Below, piece by piece: positions 1-11,904 of a stretch of 64,000 bases of DNA. Both the position numbers and the translations under genes were made by a program. The notes beneath the pieces are model-generated. The model searched no databases. It was not told the DNA's origin and saw nothing but the letters and a program-made list of their open reading frames with translations. The stretch's first letter is position 1. Each line of letters starts with the position of its first letter. Source of the stretch: Nocardiopsis sp. FR4 (GTDB lineage: Bacteria > Actinomycetota > Actinomycetes > Streptosporangiales > Streptosporangiaceae); the NCBI RefSeq assembly GCF_009830945.1, contig NZ_VWVV01000009.1:124001-188000 (forward strand), in the 5' to 3' direction.

Positions 1-3000
1 CCGGGCCACTCCCACCCCGTTTCAAGCACCTCGCCCGAGGGGGTGCGCACCGGCTCCTCCGGGCAGACCTGGGTGATGGGCACCGGGAGGGGGCCGGGCC
101 GCCAGTCGGCGAACAGCCCCAGGTAGCCACCCATGGCGGTCAGCCGGGCGGCGTCGAGGAGTTCGAACTCGCTGGCGCGGGCCATCACCGACTCCGTGAC
201 GATGGGCAGCGAGGCGGCGACCAGCGGCAGCACGCCCTCCTCACCCGGCAGGGGTGTGTCCAGCAGCACCAGCCCCGCGGGGGTGCGGCCGCGCCGGTGG
301 AGCTCCTCCGCCACGGCGTGCGCCGCCCAGCCGCCCGAGGACCGTCCCACCAGGACGAGCGGCGCACCGTCCGCGGCGCGGAGCGCCGCGTCGGCCTGCC
401 CGTTGACGAAGACCCCGAGATCGGCGGGCAGCCCCTCCTCGGCGAGGAACCCGGGGGCGGGCAGGGCGTGCACCCGGCGCCGGTCCCGCAGCCCCGCCGC
501 GAACCGGGCGAACTCCTGGGCGCCCGAGGTCATGACCAGGGACGGGAAGCAGACCAGGACCGGTTCCTCCGAGCCCGCGCAGAGCTGGACCGGCTCGACC
601 GGCCACGCCTGCCCGGCGGTGATCACCGCCCGGCCCCGGGACGCGGCCCGGACCATCGCGACCGCTTCCTGGGGCCTGCCGTCCGCGCAGGTGTCGCGGA
701 ACAGCCCCACCAGGGTGTCGGTGGGCCGCTCCGGTCCGGCCTGGTCCGTGCCCCCGCCCATCCGCTCGTCCAGGTGGGCGGCCAGCAGGGAGGGGGTCCG
801 GTGCTCGAACACCACGGACGCGGACAGCCGCAGCCCGGTGGTCTCACGCAGGTGGTTGCGCAGCTCCACCACCGTGAGCGAGTCGAAGCCCGTCTCCAGG
901 AAGTCCTGGTCGGCCTCCACACGCCGGCCCGAGGGGTACCCGAGGATCTCGGCGGCGCGCACCCCGATCAGTTCGCGCAGCAGGGCGCGGCGTTCGTCGC
1001 CGGGTGCGGCGGCCCGCAGCCGCGCGCCCGCCCCGGAGTCGGAGCGCCGTACCCGCTGGGCCCGCACGAGTCCGCGCAGCAGGTGCGGGACGGCTTCGGG
1101 TGAGTCCGCGCGCGCCCGCAGGCCGGCCAGGTCCATCGGGACGGGGAGCAGGTGGGCGCGGTCGACGTCCGCGGCGGCGTCCAGCAGCGCGCACCCCTCG
1201 TCCGCGCCGATGGCCTCCACGCCCCACATCCGGGACATGCGGGAGGTCTCCACCTCCCCCAGGCGTGCGGTCGCCTCGCTCGTGTCGGCCCACCGCCCCC
1301 AGGCCAGCGACTGCGCGGGCAGCCCCAGGGCCCTGCGGTGGTGGGCGAGCGCGTCCAGGAACGCGTTGGCCGCCGCGTACCCGGCCTGGCCCGCCGAGCC
1401 GAGCACACCGGCCGCGGAGGAGAACAGCACGAAGGCGTCCAGGTCCAGGTGGGCGGTGGCCCGGTGCAGGTTCCAGGCGCCGTCGACCTTGGGGGCCAGG
1501 ACCCTGTCCAGGGCCTCGGGGGTGAGCCGGGTGACGGTGGCGTCGTCGACCACGCCCGCGGAGTGGATCACGGCGGTGAGCGGGTGGGCGTCGGGGATCG
1601 TGTCCAGGAGCGCCCGCACGGCCCCGGGATCGGCGACGTCGCAGGCGGCCGGGGTCACGTGTGCGCCCAGGGCGCCGAGTTCGGCCGCGAGCTCGGCGGC
1701 TCCGGGGGCGTCGGCTCCCCGGCGTCCGACCAGAAGCAGCCGGGTGACGCCGTGCCGGACGACCAGGTGGCGGGCGACGAGGGCACCGAGTGTGCCGGCG
1801 CCGCCGGTGACCAGGACGGTGCCGCCGGGGCGCAGCCGGGTGGACATGTCCAGGACGAGCTTGCCGACGTTGCGGCCCTGCTGCATGTGGCGGAAGGCCT
1901 CCACCGCCCGCTCCACGGGGTAGCGGGTGATCCGCGCCGGGGGCCGCTCTCCCCCCAGGAGGGCCAGGACGTCGGTGAGGGCCCGCTGGATGCGTTCGGG
2001 ATCCTCAAGCGGCAGGACGAACGGGATGTAGCGGACGCCGCCGTGGTCGGCCGCCACGCGGGCGGGGTCGCGGAGTTCGTTGCGCCCCAACTCCACGAAG
2101 CGTCCCGTGGGGGCCATCAGCCGCAGTGAGGCGTCGATGGCCGCACCGGTGAGGGAGTTGAGGACGACGTCCACGGGCGGAGCCACCTCGCGGAAGCGCT
2201 CCTCGAAGTCGAGTCGGCGCGAGTGCGCCAGGCGCTCCTCCTCGACGCCCTGCTCGCGCAGGACCTCCCACTTCTCCGGGCTGGCCGTGGCCAGGACCTC
2301 GACGCCCAGGCGCCGGGCCAGGTGCAGGGCAGCCTGGCCCACTCCCCCGGCCGCGGAGTGGACGAGCAGCGTCTCGCCGGATCTGAGTCCGGCCTCCTCC
2401 AGGGCCAGATGGGCGGACAGGTAGACGGCGGGCACTGAGGCCGCCGTGGCGTAGTCCCAGCCGGACGGGACGGGAGCCACGAAGGCGCGCCGGGCGACGG
2501 CGACCGGGCCGAAGGCGCCGGGGAAGACGCCCATCACCCGGTCGCCCGGGGCCAGGTCCGCCACGCCGGAGCCGACCTCCAGGACCAGGCCCGCGCCCTC
2601 GTTGCCGATACCCCCGGGTTCGGGGTACATGCCCACGGTGATCAGGACGTCGCGGAAGTTGACCCCGGCCGCCCGGACCGCGACGCGGACCTCGTCGGGG
2701 GCCAGGGGACGGCGCTGGTCGGGGTCGGGGACGGGGGCGAGCCCGTCGACCCTGCCCGGGTCGCGCACGTCCAGCCTCCAGTCCGTGCGGCGCCGCGGCG
2801 GGCGGACGCCGTCACGGTCCGTCCGGGCCTCGGCCAGGCGGGGGGCGTACAGGCGGCCGTCGCGGACGGCCACCCGCGGCTCCCCGGTCGCGGCGGCCGC
2901 CGCGAGGAGGGCGGTGTCGACCCGGTCGGCGTCCAGGAGGAGGAAGCGTCCCGGGTTCTCGGTCTCGGCGGAGGCCACCAGACCCCACACGGCGGCCCCG

Positions 3001-6000
3001 GGCAGATCCACGTGCCCGGCGGGGTCGTCGGGAAGGCGAACGGCGCCGTCGGTGAGGACCGCGATCCTGGCCCCGGCGAGGCGCTCGTCGTCCACCCACT
3101 CCCGGAGCAGGGCCAGAAGGCGGTGGAGTTCGGCGCGGACGCGGTCGGGTGCCTCCCCGTCGCCGCCGCCCGCGGGGACGACGATCATCTCGGGTGCGGG
3201 CGCGCCCGCCTCCAGCACGGCCTCCAGGGCGGCCGTGTCGGTGTGGCGCCGCAGGCCCTCCGGGCCGGTGGCGCCCACGGCCACCCACGTGTCGGTGCGG
3301 TCCGGGTGCCCGCCGACCGCGGGCGGGGCCAGTTCCGTCCAGTCCTGCTGGAAGAGGGCGGGCGGCTCCGCGGCGGCCGGGGCCTCGCGCACGGTGAGGC
3401 TGTCGATCGACAGCACCGGCGCGCCGTCGGGGCCGGTGTGGATCACCGACCACGTGTCGCGGCCGGTCCGGGTGACGCGGGTCCGCAGCCGGGAGGGCGC
3501 CTCGGTGGTGTACAGGCGCACGCCCCGCCAGGCGAAGGGCATCGGGGAGCGCCGCTCACCACCGCCCGCGAGGTGGTGCAGCAGCAGCGCCTGCAGCCCG
3601 GCGTCGGTCAGCGCGGGGTGGGGGCCCGCAACGCCGGGGGCGTCCTGCGGCGGGGTGTCGGACCCGGCCTCGCTCACCACCCCGGCCCCGTCCTCCCACG
3701 CGGCGCGCAGCCCCCGGAAGGCGGGCCCGTAGTGGTAGCCGAGCGCGGAGAAGCGCGGGTAGGCCCCCTCCACCGGCAGCGGCACCGCGTCCGCGCGCGG
3801 GCCCTCGGCGGGGGGCGGGCCCTGCCCGGTCTCGGGGACGAGTTCGCCCTCCGCGTGCAGGGTCCAGGCCTCCTCTCCTTGGGCGAGGGAGAACACGCGC
3901 ACGGCGCGGGCTCCGCCGCCGTCGGGGGCCTCGACCAGGACCTGGATCCGCGGTCCCGGCTCCCCCTCGCCGGAGGGCACCACCACCGGTGTCCGCAGTG
4001 TGAGGTCGGCGATCTCGGGACACCCGCACTCGCGTCCCGCGTGGAGCAGCAGGTCCACCACGGCGGTGCCGGGCAGCAGGGCACGGTCACCGAGGGCGTG
4101 CTCGGTCAGCCACGGGTGCCGCCCGGGGTCGAGCACGCCGGTGAACACCGTGCGCCCGGTGTCGCCGACGGGGACGCGTGCGCCGAGGAGCGCGTGTCCG
4201 GTGCCCGTGACGCCCAGCGCGGAGGGGTCTCCCGAGGCCCGGAGTTCGGGCAGCCAGTACCGGCGGACCTGGAACGGGTAGGTGGGAAGCTCCACCGGCG
4301 CCCCGCCGGTGGAGCCGAGCACGCGGTCCCAGTCCACGCCGACGCCCTGGCAGTGGGCTCGGGCCAGGGCGGCCGTGAACCGGGAGGGTCCGTCCTCGTC
4401 CCGGCGCAGCGTGCTGATCACCGGCCGGTCGGTACCGGCCGCCTCCAGGGTCTCCTCCATCACCGGCGTCAGCACCTGGTGCGGGCCGACCTCGACGAAC
4501 GCGCCGGAGCGGCGGGACAGGCCCGCGATCACCGGGGCCAGGGCCACCGGGTGGCGCAGGTTGCGGTACCAGTAGTGCGCGTCCAGGCGGGCGCCGTCCA
4601 CGGGCACGAGTTCGGGCACGGACTCCGGCGACCACTCGGGGGCGGTGGCGACCGTGGAGTAGAAGGGGACCTCTCCCGAGCGCGGCCGGATCGGCGCCAG
4701 GTCCTCCAGCAGCCGGTCCCTGACCCGGTCGACCGGGAAGGCGTGGGAGCAGTAGTCCAGGCCGAAGTCGCGCACCCGCACGCCGTCGCGCTCGCAGGCG
4801 GCGACGAACTCGGTGACCGCGTCGCGGTCACCGGCTGCGACGGTGGCGTCCGGGCCGTTCACCCCGGCCACGACGATCTGGCCCTTCCAGGGTGCGATGA
4901 GTTCCGTCAGGCGCTCGGCACCGACCCGGACCGCCGCCATGCCGCCGTGTCCGGCCACGTCGTGGAAGACGCGGCTGCGCAGCGCGCTGACCCGGGCGCC
5001 GTCCTCCAGCGACAGCGCGCCCGCCACGCACGCCGCGGCGACCTCGCCCTGGGAGTGCCCCACCACGGCGGCGGGCTCCACTCCGGCGGCGCGCCACAGC
5101 CGCGCCAGCGAGACCATGACCGCCCACAACGCGGGCTGCACCACGTCCACCCGGGCTCGGGGCCCCGCCACCTCCGGTGCCCCGGGTTCGCCACGCAGCA
5201 CGGCCTCCAGGGACCAGTCGGTGAACGGCGCCAGGGCAGCCCCGCACTCGGCCAGCGAGTCCGCGAACACCCGCGAGGAGGCCATCAGGCCCCGGGCCAT
5301 CCCCGGCCACTGGCCCCCCTGCCCGGGGAACACGAACACGGGGTCCACGGAGCGGCCGGTGCGGCCGACCGTGCCGGTGACCACCCCCTCGGCGGGACGG
5401 CCCTCGGCCAGCGCGCGCAGCCCTTCGACGAGTTCGGCGTGCCCGGCGCCCACGACCGCGGCCCGGTGCGCGAAGGCGGTCCGGGCGGTGGCCAGGGCCC
5501 GGGCCACCCCGGCGGGCGGCGCGGCGCCCCCCTCCAGGTGCGCGCGCAGACGCGCGGCCTGTTCGGCCAGGGCCGGGGCGGTGCGCGCGGAGAGCACCCA
5601 CGGCAGCGGCCCCTCCACCAGCGGCCTGGCGGCAACCTCCCCTCCCCGTGCCGGGTCCGCCTCCGCGGCCCCCTCCGGCGCCCGCTCCTCGGGGGCCTCC
5701 TCCACGATCACGTGCGCGTTGGTCCCGCTGACGCCGAAGGAGGACACCCCGGCCCGGCGGACCCGCTCGCCCCGCTCCCAGCGGCGCGGTTCGGACAGCA
5801 CGCGCAGCCGTCCCGACGACCAGTCCACGTGCGGTGTGGGCTCGTCGGCGTGCAGGGTGCGCGGCAGTGTCCCGTGGCGCAGGGCGAGCACCATCTTCAT
5901 GATCCCGGCCACCCCGGCGGCGGCCTGGGTGTGGCCGACGTTGGACTTCAGCGAGCCCAACCCCACCGTCCCGGCACCCCGGTCCGGCCCGAACACGTCC

Positions 6001-7064
6001 ATCAGCGCCTGGGCCTCGATGGGGTCGCCCAGTGCGGTTCCCGTTCCGTGCGCCTCCACGGCGTCGATGTCGTCCGCGGACAGGCCGGCGTCCGCCAGCG
6101 CCGCGCGCACCACCCGTACCTGCGCCGGACCGCTGGGAGCCGTCAGCCCGTTGGAGGCGCCGTCCTGGTTGACCGCGCTCCCCCGGATCACCGCCAGCAC
6201 CCGGCGGCCGTGGCGTCGGGCGTCGGAGAGCCGTTCCAGGACCACCGCGCCCGCGCCCTCGGAGAACCCCGCGCCGTCCGCCTCCGCGCCGAAGGCCTTG
6301 CAGCGCCCGTCGGCGGCCAGGCCGCCCTGCCGGCCGATCTCGGTGAACAGCGACGGTCCGGCCATCACCGTGGCTCCGCCCGCCAGCGCCAGGGAGCACT
6401 CCCCCGAGCGCAGCGCCCGCACGGCCATGTGCACCGCCACCAGGGAGGAGGAGCAGGCCGTGTCCACGGTCAGGGCCGGGCCCTCCAAGCCCAGCGTGTA
6501 CGCCACCCGCCCGGAGGCGACGCTGGTCGCGGTACCGGTCATCAGGTACCCCTCGGCCTCCTCCGGCACGGGCAGCGACCCGGAGGTCGCGCCCCCGGCG
6601 TAGTCGCGGGCGCTGATCCCCGTGAACACCCCGGTCGCGCTGCCCGCGAGGGAGGAGGGGTCGATCCCCGCGCGTTCGAGCGCCTCCCACGTCACGTGGA
6701 GCATGAGGCGCTGCTGCGGGTCCATGGCCGCCGCCTCGCGCGGCGAGATCCCGAAGAAGTCGGCGTCGAAGTCGGCGGCCCCGTCCAGGAAACCGCCCCA
6801 GCGCCGGGAGCCGAGCCGCTCGGCCAGGGCGTCCAGGTCCCATCCCCGGTCGGTGGGCGGGTCACCGACCGCGTCGGCGGCCTCCTCCAGCAGGCGCCAC
6901 AGCGCCTCGGGGGAGTCCGCTCCCCCGGGCAGGCGGCACCCCATGCCCACGATCGCGATCGGTTCCCGGTCGCGGGAGCGCAGGTCGTCCAGTTCGGCGC
7001 GTGTACGGCGCAGGTCGGCGGTCACCCGTTTGAGGTAGTCGAGGAGTCGGGCGTCTTCCGTCAT
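1..7064 (-). CDS. Type I PKS, terminal module KS-AT-DH-ER-KR-ACP-TE (3' end outside window)
   Basis: This is the last extension module plus thioesterase of the assembly line; at least 2354 codons are open and the gene leaves the window on the left. The start is ATG at 7064, 82 bases after PKS2 stops, and the first ~35 residues look like a docking helix. Domains in order are KS (DTACSSS, Cys204), AT (GHSQGE, Ser671), DH (His989 in [11 protein letters not shown] and Asp1154), ER (NADPH motif [10 protein letters not shown] near 1567), KR (VTGGAGTLG near 1750, VDD motif, Tyr1896), ACP (GFDSL, Ser2062) and TE (GRSSG, Ser2242). The AT specificity motif is YCSH at 771-774, neither the methylmalonyl YASH nor the malonyl HAFH form. 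A full DH-ER-KR set predicts complete beta-carbon reduction followed by TE release. Family and domain order are firm; the extender unit is not. Confidence 0.95.
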   Translation of the reverse strand, partial: MTEDARLLDYLKRVTADLRRTRAELDDLRSRDREPIAIVGMGCRLPGGADSPEALWRLLEEAADAVGDPPTDRGWDLDALAERLGSRRWGGFLDGAADFDADFFGISPREAAAMDPQQRLMLHVTWEALERAGIDPSSLAGSATGVFTGISARDYAGGATSGSLPVPEEAEGYLMTGTATSVASGRVAYTLGLEGPALTVDTACSSSLVAVHMAVRALRSGECSLALAGGATVMAGPSLFTEIGRQGGLAADGRCKAFGAEADGAGFSEGAGAVVLERLSDARRHGRRVLAVIRGSAVNQDGASNGLTAPSGPAQVRVVRAALADAGLSADDIDAVEAHGTGTALGDPIEAQALMDVFGPDRGAGTVGLGSLKSNVGHTQAAAGVAGIMKMVLALRHGTLPRTLHADEPTPHVDWSSGRLRVLSEPRRWERGERVRRAGVSSFGVSGTNAHVIVEEAPEERAPEGAAEADPARGGEVAARPLVEGPLPWVLSARTAPALAEQAARLRAHLEGGAAPPAGVARALATARTAFAHRAAVVGAGHAELVEGLRALAEGRPAEGVVTGTVGRTGRSVDPVFVFPGQGGQWPGMARGLMASSRVFADSLAECGAALAPFTDWSLEAVLRGEPGAPEVAGPRARVDVVQPALWAVMVSLARLWRAAGVEPAAVVGHSQGEVAAACVAGALSLEDGARVSALRSRVFHDVAGHGGMAAVRVGAERLTELIAPWKGQIVVAGVNGPDATVAAGDRDAVTEFVAACERDGVRVRDFGLDYCSHAFPVDRVRDRLLEDLAPIRPRSGEVPFYSTVATAPEWSPESVPELVPVDGARLDAHYWYRNLRHPVALAPVIAGLSRRSGAFVEVGPHQVLTPVMEETLEAAGTDRPVISTLRRDEDGPSRFTAALARAHCQGVGVDWDRVLGSTGGAPVELPTYPFQVRRYWLPELRASGDPSALGVTGTGHALLGARVPVGDTGRTVFTGVLDPGRHPWLTEHALGDRALLPGTAVVDLLLHAGRECGCPEIADLTLRTPVVVPSGEGEPGPRIQVLVEAPDGGGARAVRVFSLAQGEEAWTLHAEGELVPETGQGPPPAEGPRADAVPLPVEGAYPRFSALGYHYGPAFRGLRAAWEDGAGVVSEAGSDTPPQDAPGVAGPHPALTDAGLQALLLHHLAGGGERRSPMPFAWRGVRLYTTEAPSRLRTRVTRTGRDTWSVIHTGPDGAPVLSIDSLTVREAPAAAEPPALFQQDWTELAPPAVGGHPDRTDTWVAVGATGPEGLRRHTDTAALEAVLEAGAPAPEMIVVPAGGGDGEAPDRVRAELHRLLALLREWVDDERLAGARIAVLTDGAVRLPDDPAGHVDLPGAAVWGLVASAETENPGRFLLLDADRVDTALLAAAAATGEPRVAVRDGRLYAPRLAEARTDRDGVRPPRRRTDWRLDVRDPGRVDGLAPVPDPDQRRPLAPDEVRVAVRAAGVNFRDVLITVGMYPEPGGIGNEGAGLVLEVGSGVADLAPGDRVMGVFPGAFGPVAVARRAFVAPVPSGWDYATAASVPAVYLSAHLALEEAGLRSGETLLVHSAAGGVGQAALHLARRLGVEVLATASPEKWEVLREQGVEEERLAHSRRLDFEERFREVAPPVDVVLNSLTGAAIDASLRLMAPTGRFVELGRNELRDPARVAADHGGVRYIPFVLPLEDPERIQRALTDVLALLGGERPPARITRYPVERAVEAFRHMQQGRNVGKLVLDMSTRLRPGGTVLVTGGAGTLGALVARHLVVRHGVTRLLLVGRRGADAPGAAELAAELGALGAHVTPAACDVADPGAVRALLDTIPDAHPLTAVIHSAGVVDDATVTRLTPEALDRVLAPKVDGAWNLHRATAHLDLDAFVLFSSAAGVLGSAGQAGYAAANAFLDALAHHRRALGLPAQSLAWGRWADTSEATARLGEVETSRMSRMWGVEAIGADEGCALLDAAADVDRAHLLPVPMDLAGLRARADSPEAVPHLLRGLVRAQRVRRSDSGAGARLRAAAPGDERRALLRELIGVRAAEILGYPSGRRVEADQDFLETGFDSLTVVELRNHLRETTGLRLSASVVFEHRTPSLLAAHLDERMGGGTDQAGPERPTDTLVGLFRDTCADGRPQEAVAMVRAASRGRAVITAGQAWPVEPVQLCAGSEEPVLVCFPSLVMTSGAQEFARFAAGLRDRRRVHALPAPGFLAEEGLPADLGVFVNGQADAALRAADGAPLVLVGRSSGGWAAHAVAEELHRRGRTPAGLVLLDTPLPGEEGVLPLVAASLPIVTESVMARASEFELLDAARLTAMGGYLGLFADWRPGPLPVPITQVCPEEPVRTPSGEVLETGWEWP

Positions 7065-7146
7065 GGTGTTGGCTCACCGTTTCACGTTGTCCACGGCCCG
7101 GGGCCACGGGTGGAAGGGGGCGGGGGTGGGTCGGAGGCGGTGTGGA

Positions 7147-10100
7147 TCAGTCGCGCAGGGTGTCGTCGAGGAACGCGAACAGCTCCTCCGGGGTCGCGGA
7201 CTCCAGGTCCCGGTCCACGGCTCCCGCGCTGGAGGGGGACAGCCGGTCGAGCAGCCCGCGCAGCCGCCGGGCGACGGCCTCGCGGTCCAGGTCGGAACCC
7301 TCGTGCTCGGCCAGGGCCGCCTCGATGCCGTCGATCCGCGCCATCACGAGCTGCTCGGTGTCGCCGAAGAGCCGTTCCTCCAGGTGTCGGGCGAGCGCCG
7401 CGCACGTGGGGTGGGAGAAGGCCAGCCCGGAGGGCAGCCGCAGCCCGGTGAGGGCGGAGAGCCGGTTGCGCAGCTCGACGGCGGTCACCGAGTCCATGCC
7501 CAGGTCCTTCAGCCCCCGGTCGGCGTCGAGCGCCTCGCCGGAGGGGTAGCCGAGGATGGCGGCCACCTGTTCGCACACGTGGTCGGTGAGGACCCTTCGG
7601 CGTTCGGCGCGTCCCAGCGAGGACAGCCGCGCCTCCAGACCGCCCGCCGCGGCGCCGCCGGGGACGGTGTGCTCGCCGTCGGCGCGGCCGAGGTCGCCGA
7701 CGAACGGGCTCGGCCGGTTGGCGGTGAACGCGGTGCGGAAACGCGGCCAGTCGACCCTGGCGATCGCGAGCGCGGTCAGGTCCCGGTCGAGCGTGCGCTC
7801 CAGCGCAGCGAGGGCGGCCCCGGGTTCCATCATCGGCAGGCCGTGGCGGTTGAGGAGGGCGGCGACCGCCTCGTCCTCGGCCAGGCCCCCGCCCGCCCAG
7901 GATCCCCACGCCACCGACGTGGCGGGCAGCCCGAGCGCGCGGCGGTGGTGCGCCAGCGCCTCACAGAAAGCGTTGCCCGGTGCGTAGTTGCCCTGTCCGG
8001 ACACACCGAGGACGGCGGAGACCGAGGAGAACAGCACGAAGGCCGACAGGTCCGCGTCCCGGGTGAGCTCGTGCAGGTGTACGGCTCCGTCGGCCTTGGC
8101 GCGCAGGGCGCGGGCCACCTGGCCGGGGGTGAGCGCGTCGACCGCGCCGTCGTCCAGGGAGACCGCCGTGTGCACCACTGCGCGGAGCGGGTACTCCTCC
8201 GGCACCGCGGACAGGACCTCGGCGAGGGCCGCCCGGTCGGCGACGTCGCACGCGGCGAGGGTCACCCGGGCCCCCGCCTCGCGCAGTTCGGCCTCCAGCG
8301 CCCCGGCCCCGGGGGAGGCCGAGCCCCGGCGGCTCACCAGGAGCAGGTGGTCGGCGCCGCGCCGGGCGAGCCAGCGCGCGGTGTGCGCGCCCAGCGCGCC
8401 GGTGCCGCCCGTGACCAGGACGGTCCCGGAGGGCTCCCAGCGGCGTACCGCCCGCGTCCGGCCCAGCGGCGCCCGCGTGAGCCGGCGGACGAGGACCTCG
8501 CCGCCGCGGATCGCGACCTGGTCCTCGCCGGGTGCGCGCCCCCCGCTCAGGACCTCCGCCAGCACCCGGCCCGCGTCCTCCGTCGCGGCGGCGGGCAGGT
8601 CGACGAGGCCGCCCCACCGGTCGGAGTGCTCCTGGGCGGCGACCCGGCCGAACCCCCACACGAGGGAGCCCAGAGGGTCGGTCACCCCGGCCCCGGCCGG
8701 AACCGCGCCCCGGGTCAGGCACCACAGGGGTGCGGTGACCCCGGCGTCACCGAGGGCCTGGACGAGCGCGACGGTGCGCGGGTGGCCGGTGGCTTCGGTG
8801 GGCAGGGCGGGCGCCCCGTCCCCGGAGGCACCGGGCAGGGCCAGGGCCGAGAGGACCCCGACGAGGTCCCCGGTCTCCTGGTAGGCCTTGCCGATGAGCG
8901 CGGCGGTCAGGGCGCGGTCGGCGTCCGCGGGCACGTCCACCGTCCGCACGCGGTAGCCGCGCGCCTCCAGGGACGCGGCGCCGTCCGCGACGGCGGGGTC
9001 CGTCGCGCCGGAGCCGAGCACCAGCCAGGTGCCGGGCGGAACCGGGCGGGACGGTCCCGCCTGAGCGGGCGTCCACTCCTCGGTGTAGGACCACTCGTCC
9101 CACGGGTCGGCGCTCCCGGCGGCCGCGGGGAAGGGCGGTGCGGCGCCGGCCCCGTCGCCTCCGCCCGCCCTCCAGAAGTACTGGTGCTGGAAGGCGTAGG
9201 TGGGCAGGTCGACCACGCCGCGGCCGCCGCCGTACACCCGCTCCCAGTCCGGGGCCACGCCGTGCACGTGGGCCTCGGCCAGTGAGGTCAGGAACCGGCG
9301 CGGTCCGCCCTCGTCCCGGCGCAGGGTGCCCAGGACCACGGTGTCGCGCACCTGGGACTCCTCGCAGGTCTCCTGGAGCGCGGAGTTGAGCACGGGGTGC
9401 GGTCCGACCTCGACGAACGTGTCGTAGCCGTCGCGCAGCAGGGCCCGGGCGGCGTCGGCGAACGCGACCGGGCCGGCGAGGTTGCGGTACCAGTAGGCGG
9501 CGTCCGTCTCCGCGGACTCCAGCCTGTCGCCGGTGAGGGTGGAGTACAAGGGCACGTCGGGCCGGAGCGGCGTGATCCCGGCCAGCGCCGTGGTGACGCG
9601 CGCGCGCAGGCGCTCCACGTGGGGGGTGTGCGAGGCGTAGTCCACCGCGACCAGCCGGGCGTGGACGCCCTCGGCCTCGTACCGCGCGACCAGGGTGCGC
9701 ACCGCCTCGGGTTCGCCCGCCACGACCGTGGCCGACGGGCCGTTGACGGCCGCCACGTGGACGTCGCCGCCCAGTGCGGCGAGGCGCTCGCGGACCCGGC
9801 CGGCGGGCTGGGCCACTGACGCCATCGCCCCGGTGCCCGACAGTTCCAGGAGCGCCCGGCTGCGCAGCGCCACGACCTTCGCGGCGTCCTCCAGGGACAG
9901 CGCCCCGGCCACGCAGGCGGCGGCGATCTCACCCTGGGAGTGGCCGACCACGGCCGCCGGGCGCACCCCGTGGGCGCGCCACAGCTCGGCGAGGGAGACC
10001 ATCACCGCCCACAGCGCGGGCTGGACCACGTCCACCCGCTCCAGGGCGCCCGCCTCCCGCCCCCGCAGCACCGAGGTCAGCGACCAGTCCACATGGGGGG

Positions 10101-11904
10101 CCAGCGCCCGCTCGCACTCAGCCACACGCCCGGCGAAGACGGGCGAGGCCTCCAGGAGTTCGGCCGCCATGCCCTCCCACTGGCCTCCCTGGCCGGGGAA
10201 GACGAACACGGGCTGGCGCTCGCCCCTGGCCACGCCGAGGACCGTCCGGGGGTGGGGCCGCGCCCGGGCCAGGGCGTCCAGGGCCTCGAGGTACCCCTCC
10301 CGGCCGTCGGCGACGACGGCGGCCCGGTGCTCCAGCGCGGAACGGGTGGTGGCCAGCGACCAGCCGACGTCGGCGGGGTCGGCCCCGGGCCGGTCCCGCA
10401 GGTGGTCGCGCAGCCGCGCCGCCTGCCCGCGCAGGGCGGCCTCACCGCGCGCCGAGAGCGTCCAGGGCCGGGGGCCGACCGCGAGCGCGGGCTCCGTGAC
10501 CCGCGCGGGACCCTCCTCGTGCGCGTGGTCGGCCTCGGGCGCCTGCTCGACGATGACGTGGGCGTTGGTGCCGCTCATCCCGAAGGAGGACACTGCGGCC
10601 CGGCGGGGACGGTCGGTCCGCGGCCAGGGGCGCTCCTCGGTGAGCAGTCGGACCGCCCCCACCGACCAGTCCACGTGCGGTGTGGGCTCGTCGGCGTGCA
10701 GGGTGCGCGGCAGCGCTCCGTGTTGGAGGGCCAGCACCAGCTTGATGAGTCCCGCGACCCCGGCCGCGGCCTGGGAGTGGCCGACGTTGGACTTGAGCGA
10801 GCCCAGCCACAGGGGCCGGTCGGCCGGGCGCTCGCGGCCGTAGGCGGTCAGCAGCGCCTGCGCCTCGATCGGGTCGCCCAGGGTGGTGCCGGTGCCGTGC
10901 GCCTCGACCAGGTCGACGTCGCCCGGTTCGAGTCCGGCGTCGGCCAGGGCACCGCGGATCACCCGCACCTGGGAGGGCCCGTTGGGCGCGGTGAGGCCGT
11001 TGGAGGCGCCGTCCTGGTTGACGGCGCCGCCGCGGACCACGGCCAGGACCCGGTGCCCGTTGCGGCGGGCGTCGGAGAGGCGTTCCAGGACGACCATGCC
11101 CACGCCCTCGGCGAAGCCCGCGCCGTCGGCACCCGCGCCGAAGGCCTTGCAGCGCCCGTCCGGAGCCAGTCCCCGCAGGTGGGTGAACTCGGTGAGCGGG
11201 CCCGGGGAGGACATGACCGTCGCCCCGCCCGCCAGCGCGAGCGAGCACTCGCCCGCGCGCAGGGCGCGCACGGCCAGGTGCACGGCCACGAGTGAGGAGG
11301 AGCAGGCGGTGTCCACGGTCATGGCGGGGCCGGTCAGCCCGAGGGTGTAGGAGATCCGGCCGGAGGCGACGCTGAGCGCCGTCCCGGTCATCGCGAGCCC
11401 GTCCTCGGGCGCCTGGGACAGCCGGGGACCGTACTCGGGGGTGAGCGTGCCGACGTAGACGCCGGTGTCGGACCCGGAGAGCGAGGACGGGGCGATCCCG
11501 GAGCGCTCCAGGGACTCCCAGGCCACCTCCAGCAGGAGGCGCTGCTGCGGGTCCATGGCCTCGGCCTCGCGGGGGGAGATCCCGAAGGCCTCGGGGTCGA
11601 ACTCGCCCGCGGCGTCGAGGAAGGACCCCTGGGACATCGCGGAGCGGGGCTCCCCGCCGCCCTCCCCCAGGAGCGCGGCGAGGTCCCAGCCTCGGTCGCC
11701 GGGGAGGGGGCCCACGGCCTCGCGGCCGTGGGTGAGCAGGTCCCACAGGTCCTCGGGGCTGCGGACCCCGCCCGGCAGGCGGCAGCCCATCCCCACGATC
11801 GCGATCGGTTCCCGGAAGGCGGCCCGGCCGACCGCCTCCTTCAGACGTGCGTTCTCCTTCAGCGCGGACCTGAGTGCCGCGACCAGTCGGTCATCGGTAG
11901 TCAT
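7147..11904 (-). CDS. Type I PKS, KS-AT-KR-ACP extension module
   Basis: The second PKS protein is a single module of 1585 residues. I choose ATG 11904, preceded by an AGGAG ribosome site; it overlaps the end of PKS1 by 14 bases, so the two are probably translationally coupled. A GTG at 11922 is an alternative. An N-terminal docking helix ([19 protein letters not shown]) precedes KS (DTACSSS, Cys201), AT (GHSQGE, Ser656; YASH at 756-759, the methylmalonyl signature), KR (VTGGTGALG near 1162, LDD motif of B-type KRs, catalytic Tyr1307) and ACP (GMDSV, Ser1472). There is no DH or ER, so the module should leave a beta-hydroxyl. A normal inactive linker region occupies the space between AT and KR. 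Confidence 0.95.
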   Translation of the reverse strand: MTTDDRLVAALRSALKENARLKEAVGRAAFREPIAIVGMGCRLPGGVRSPEDLWDLLTHGREAVGPLPGDRGWDLAALLGEGGGEPRSAMSQGSFLDAAGEFDPEAFGISPREAEAMDPQQRLLLEVAWESLERSGIAPSSLSGSDTGVYVGTLTPEYGPRLSQAPEDGLAMTGTALSVASGRISYTLGLTGPAMTVDTACSSSLVAVHLAVRALRAGECSLALAGGATVMSSPGPLTEFTHLRGLAPDGRCKAFGAGADGAGFAEGVGMVVLERLSDARRNGHRVLAVVRGGAVNQDGASNGLTAPNGPSQVRVIRGALADAGLEPGDVDLVEAHGTGTTLGDPIEAQALLTAYGRERPADRPLWLGSLKSNVGHSQAAAGVAGLIKLVLALQHGALPRTLHADEPTPHVDWSVGAVRLLTEERPWPRTDRPRRAAVSSFGMSGTNAHVIVEQAPEADHAHEEGPARVTEPALAVGPRPWTLSARGEAALRGQAARLRDHLRDRPGADPADVGWSLATTRSALEHRAAVVADGREGYLEALDALARARPHPRTVLGVARGERQPVFVFPGQGGQWEGMAAELLEASPVFAGRVAECERALAPHVDWSLTSVLRGREAGALERVDVVQPALWAVMVSLAELWRAHGVRPAAVVGHSQGEIAAACVAGALSLEDAAKVVALRSRALLELSGTGAMASVAQPAGRVRERLAALGGDVHVAAVNGPSATVVAGEPEAVRTLVARYEAEGVHARLVAVDYASHTPHVERLRARVTTALAGITPLRPDVPLYSTLTGDRLESAETDAAYWYRNLAGPVAFADAARALLRDGYDTFVEVGPHPVLNSALQETCEESQVRDTVVLGTLRRDEGGPRRFLTSLAEAHVHGVAPDWERVYGGGRGVVDLPTYAFQHQYFWRAGGGDGAGAAPPFPAAAGSADPWDEWSYTEEWTPAQAGPSRPVPPGTWLVLGSGATDPAVADGAASLEARGYRVRTVDVPADADRALTAALIGKAYQETGDLVGVLSALALPGASGDGAPALPTEATGHPRTVALVQALGDAGVTAPLWCLTRGAVPAGAGVTDPLGSLVWGFGRVAAQEHSDRWGGLVDLPAAATEDAGRVLAEVLSGGRAPGEDQVAIRGGEVLVRRLTRAPLGRTRAVRRWEPSGTVLVTGGTGALGAHTARWLARRGADHLLLVSRRGSASPGAGALEAELREAGARVTLAACDVADRAALAEVLSAVPEEYPLRAVVHTAVSLDDGAVDALTPGQVARALRAKADGAVHLHELTRDADLSAFVLFSSVSAVLGVSGQGNYAPGNAFCEALAHHRRALGLPATSVAWGSWAGGGLAEDEAVAALLNRHGLPMMEPGAALAALERTLDRDLTALAIARVDWPRFRTAFTANRPSPFVGDLGRADGEHTVPGGAAAGGLEARLSSLGRAERRRVLTDHVCEQVAAILGYPSGEALDADRGLKDLGMDSVTAVELRNRLSALTGLRLPSGLAFSHPTCAALARHLEERLFGDTEQLVMARIDGIEAALAEHEGSDLDREAVARRLRGLLDRLSPSSAGAVDRDLESATPEELFAFLDDTLRD

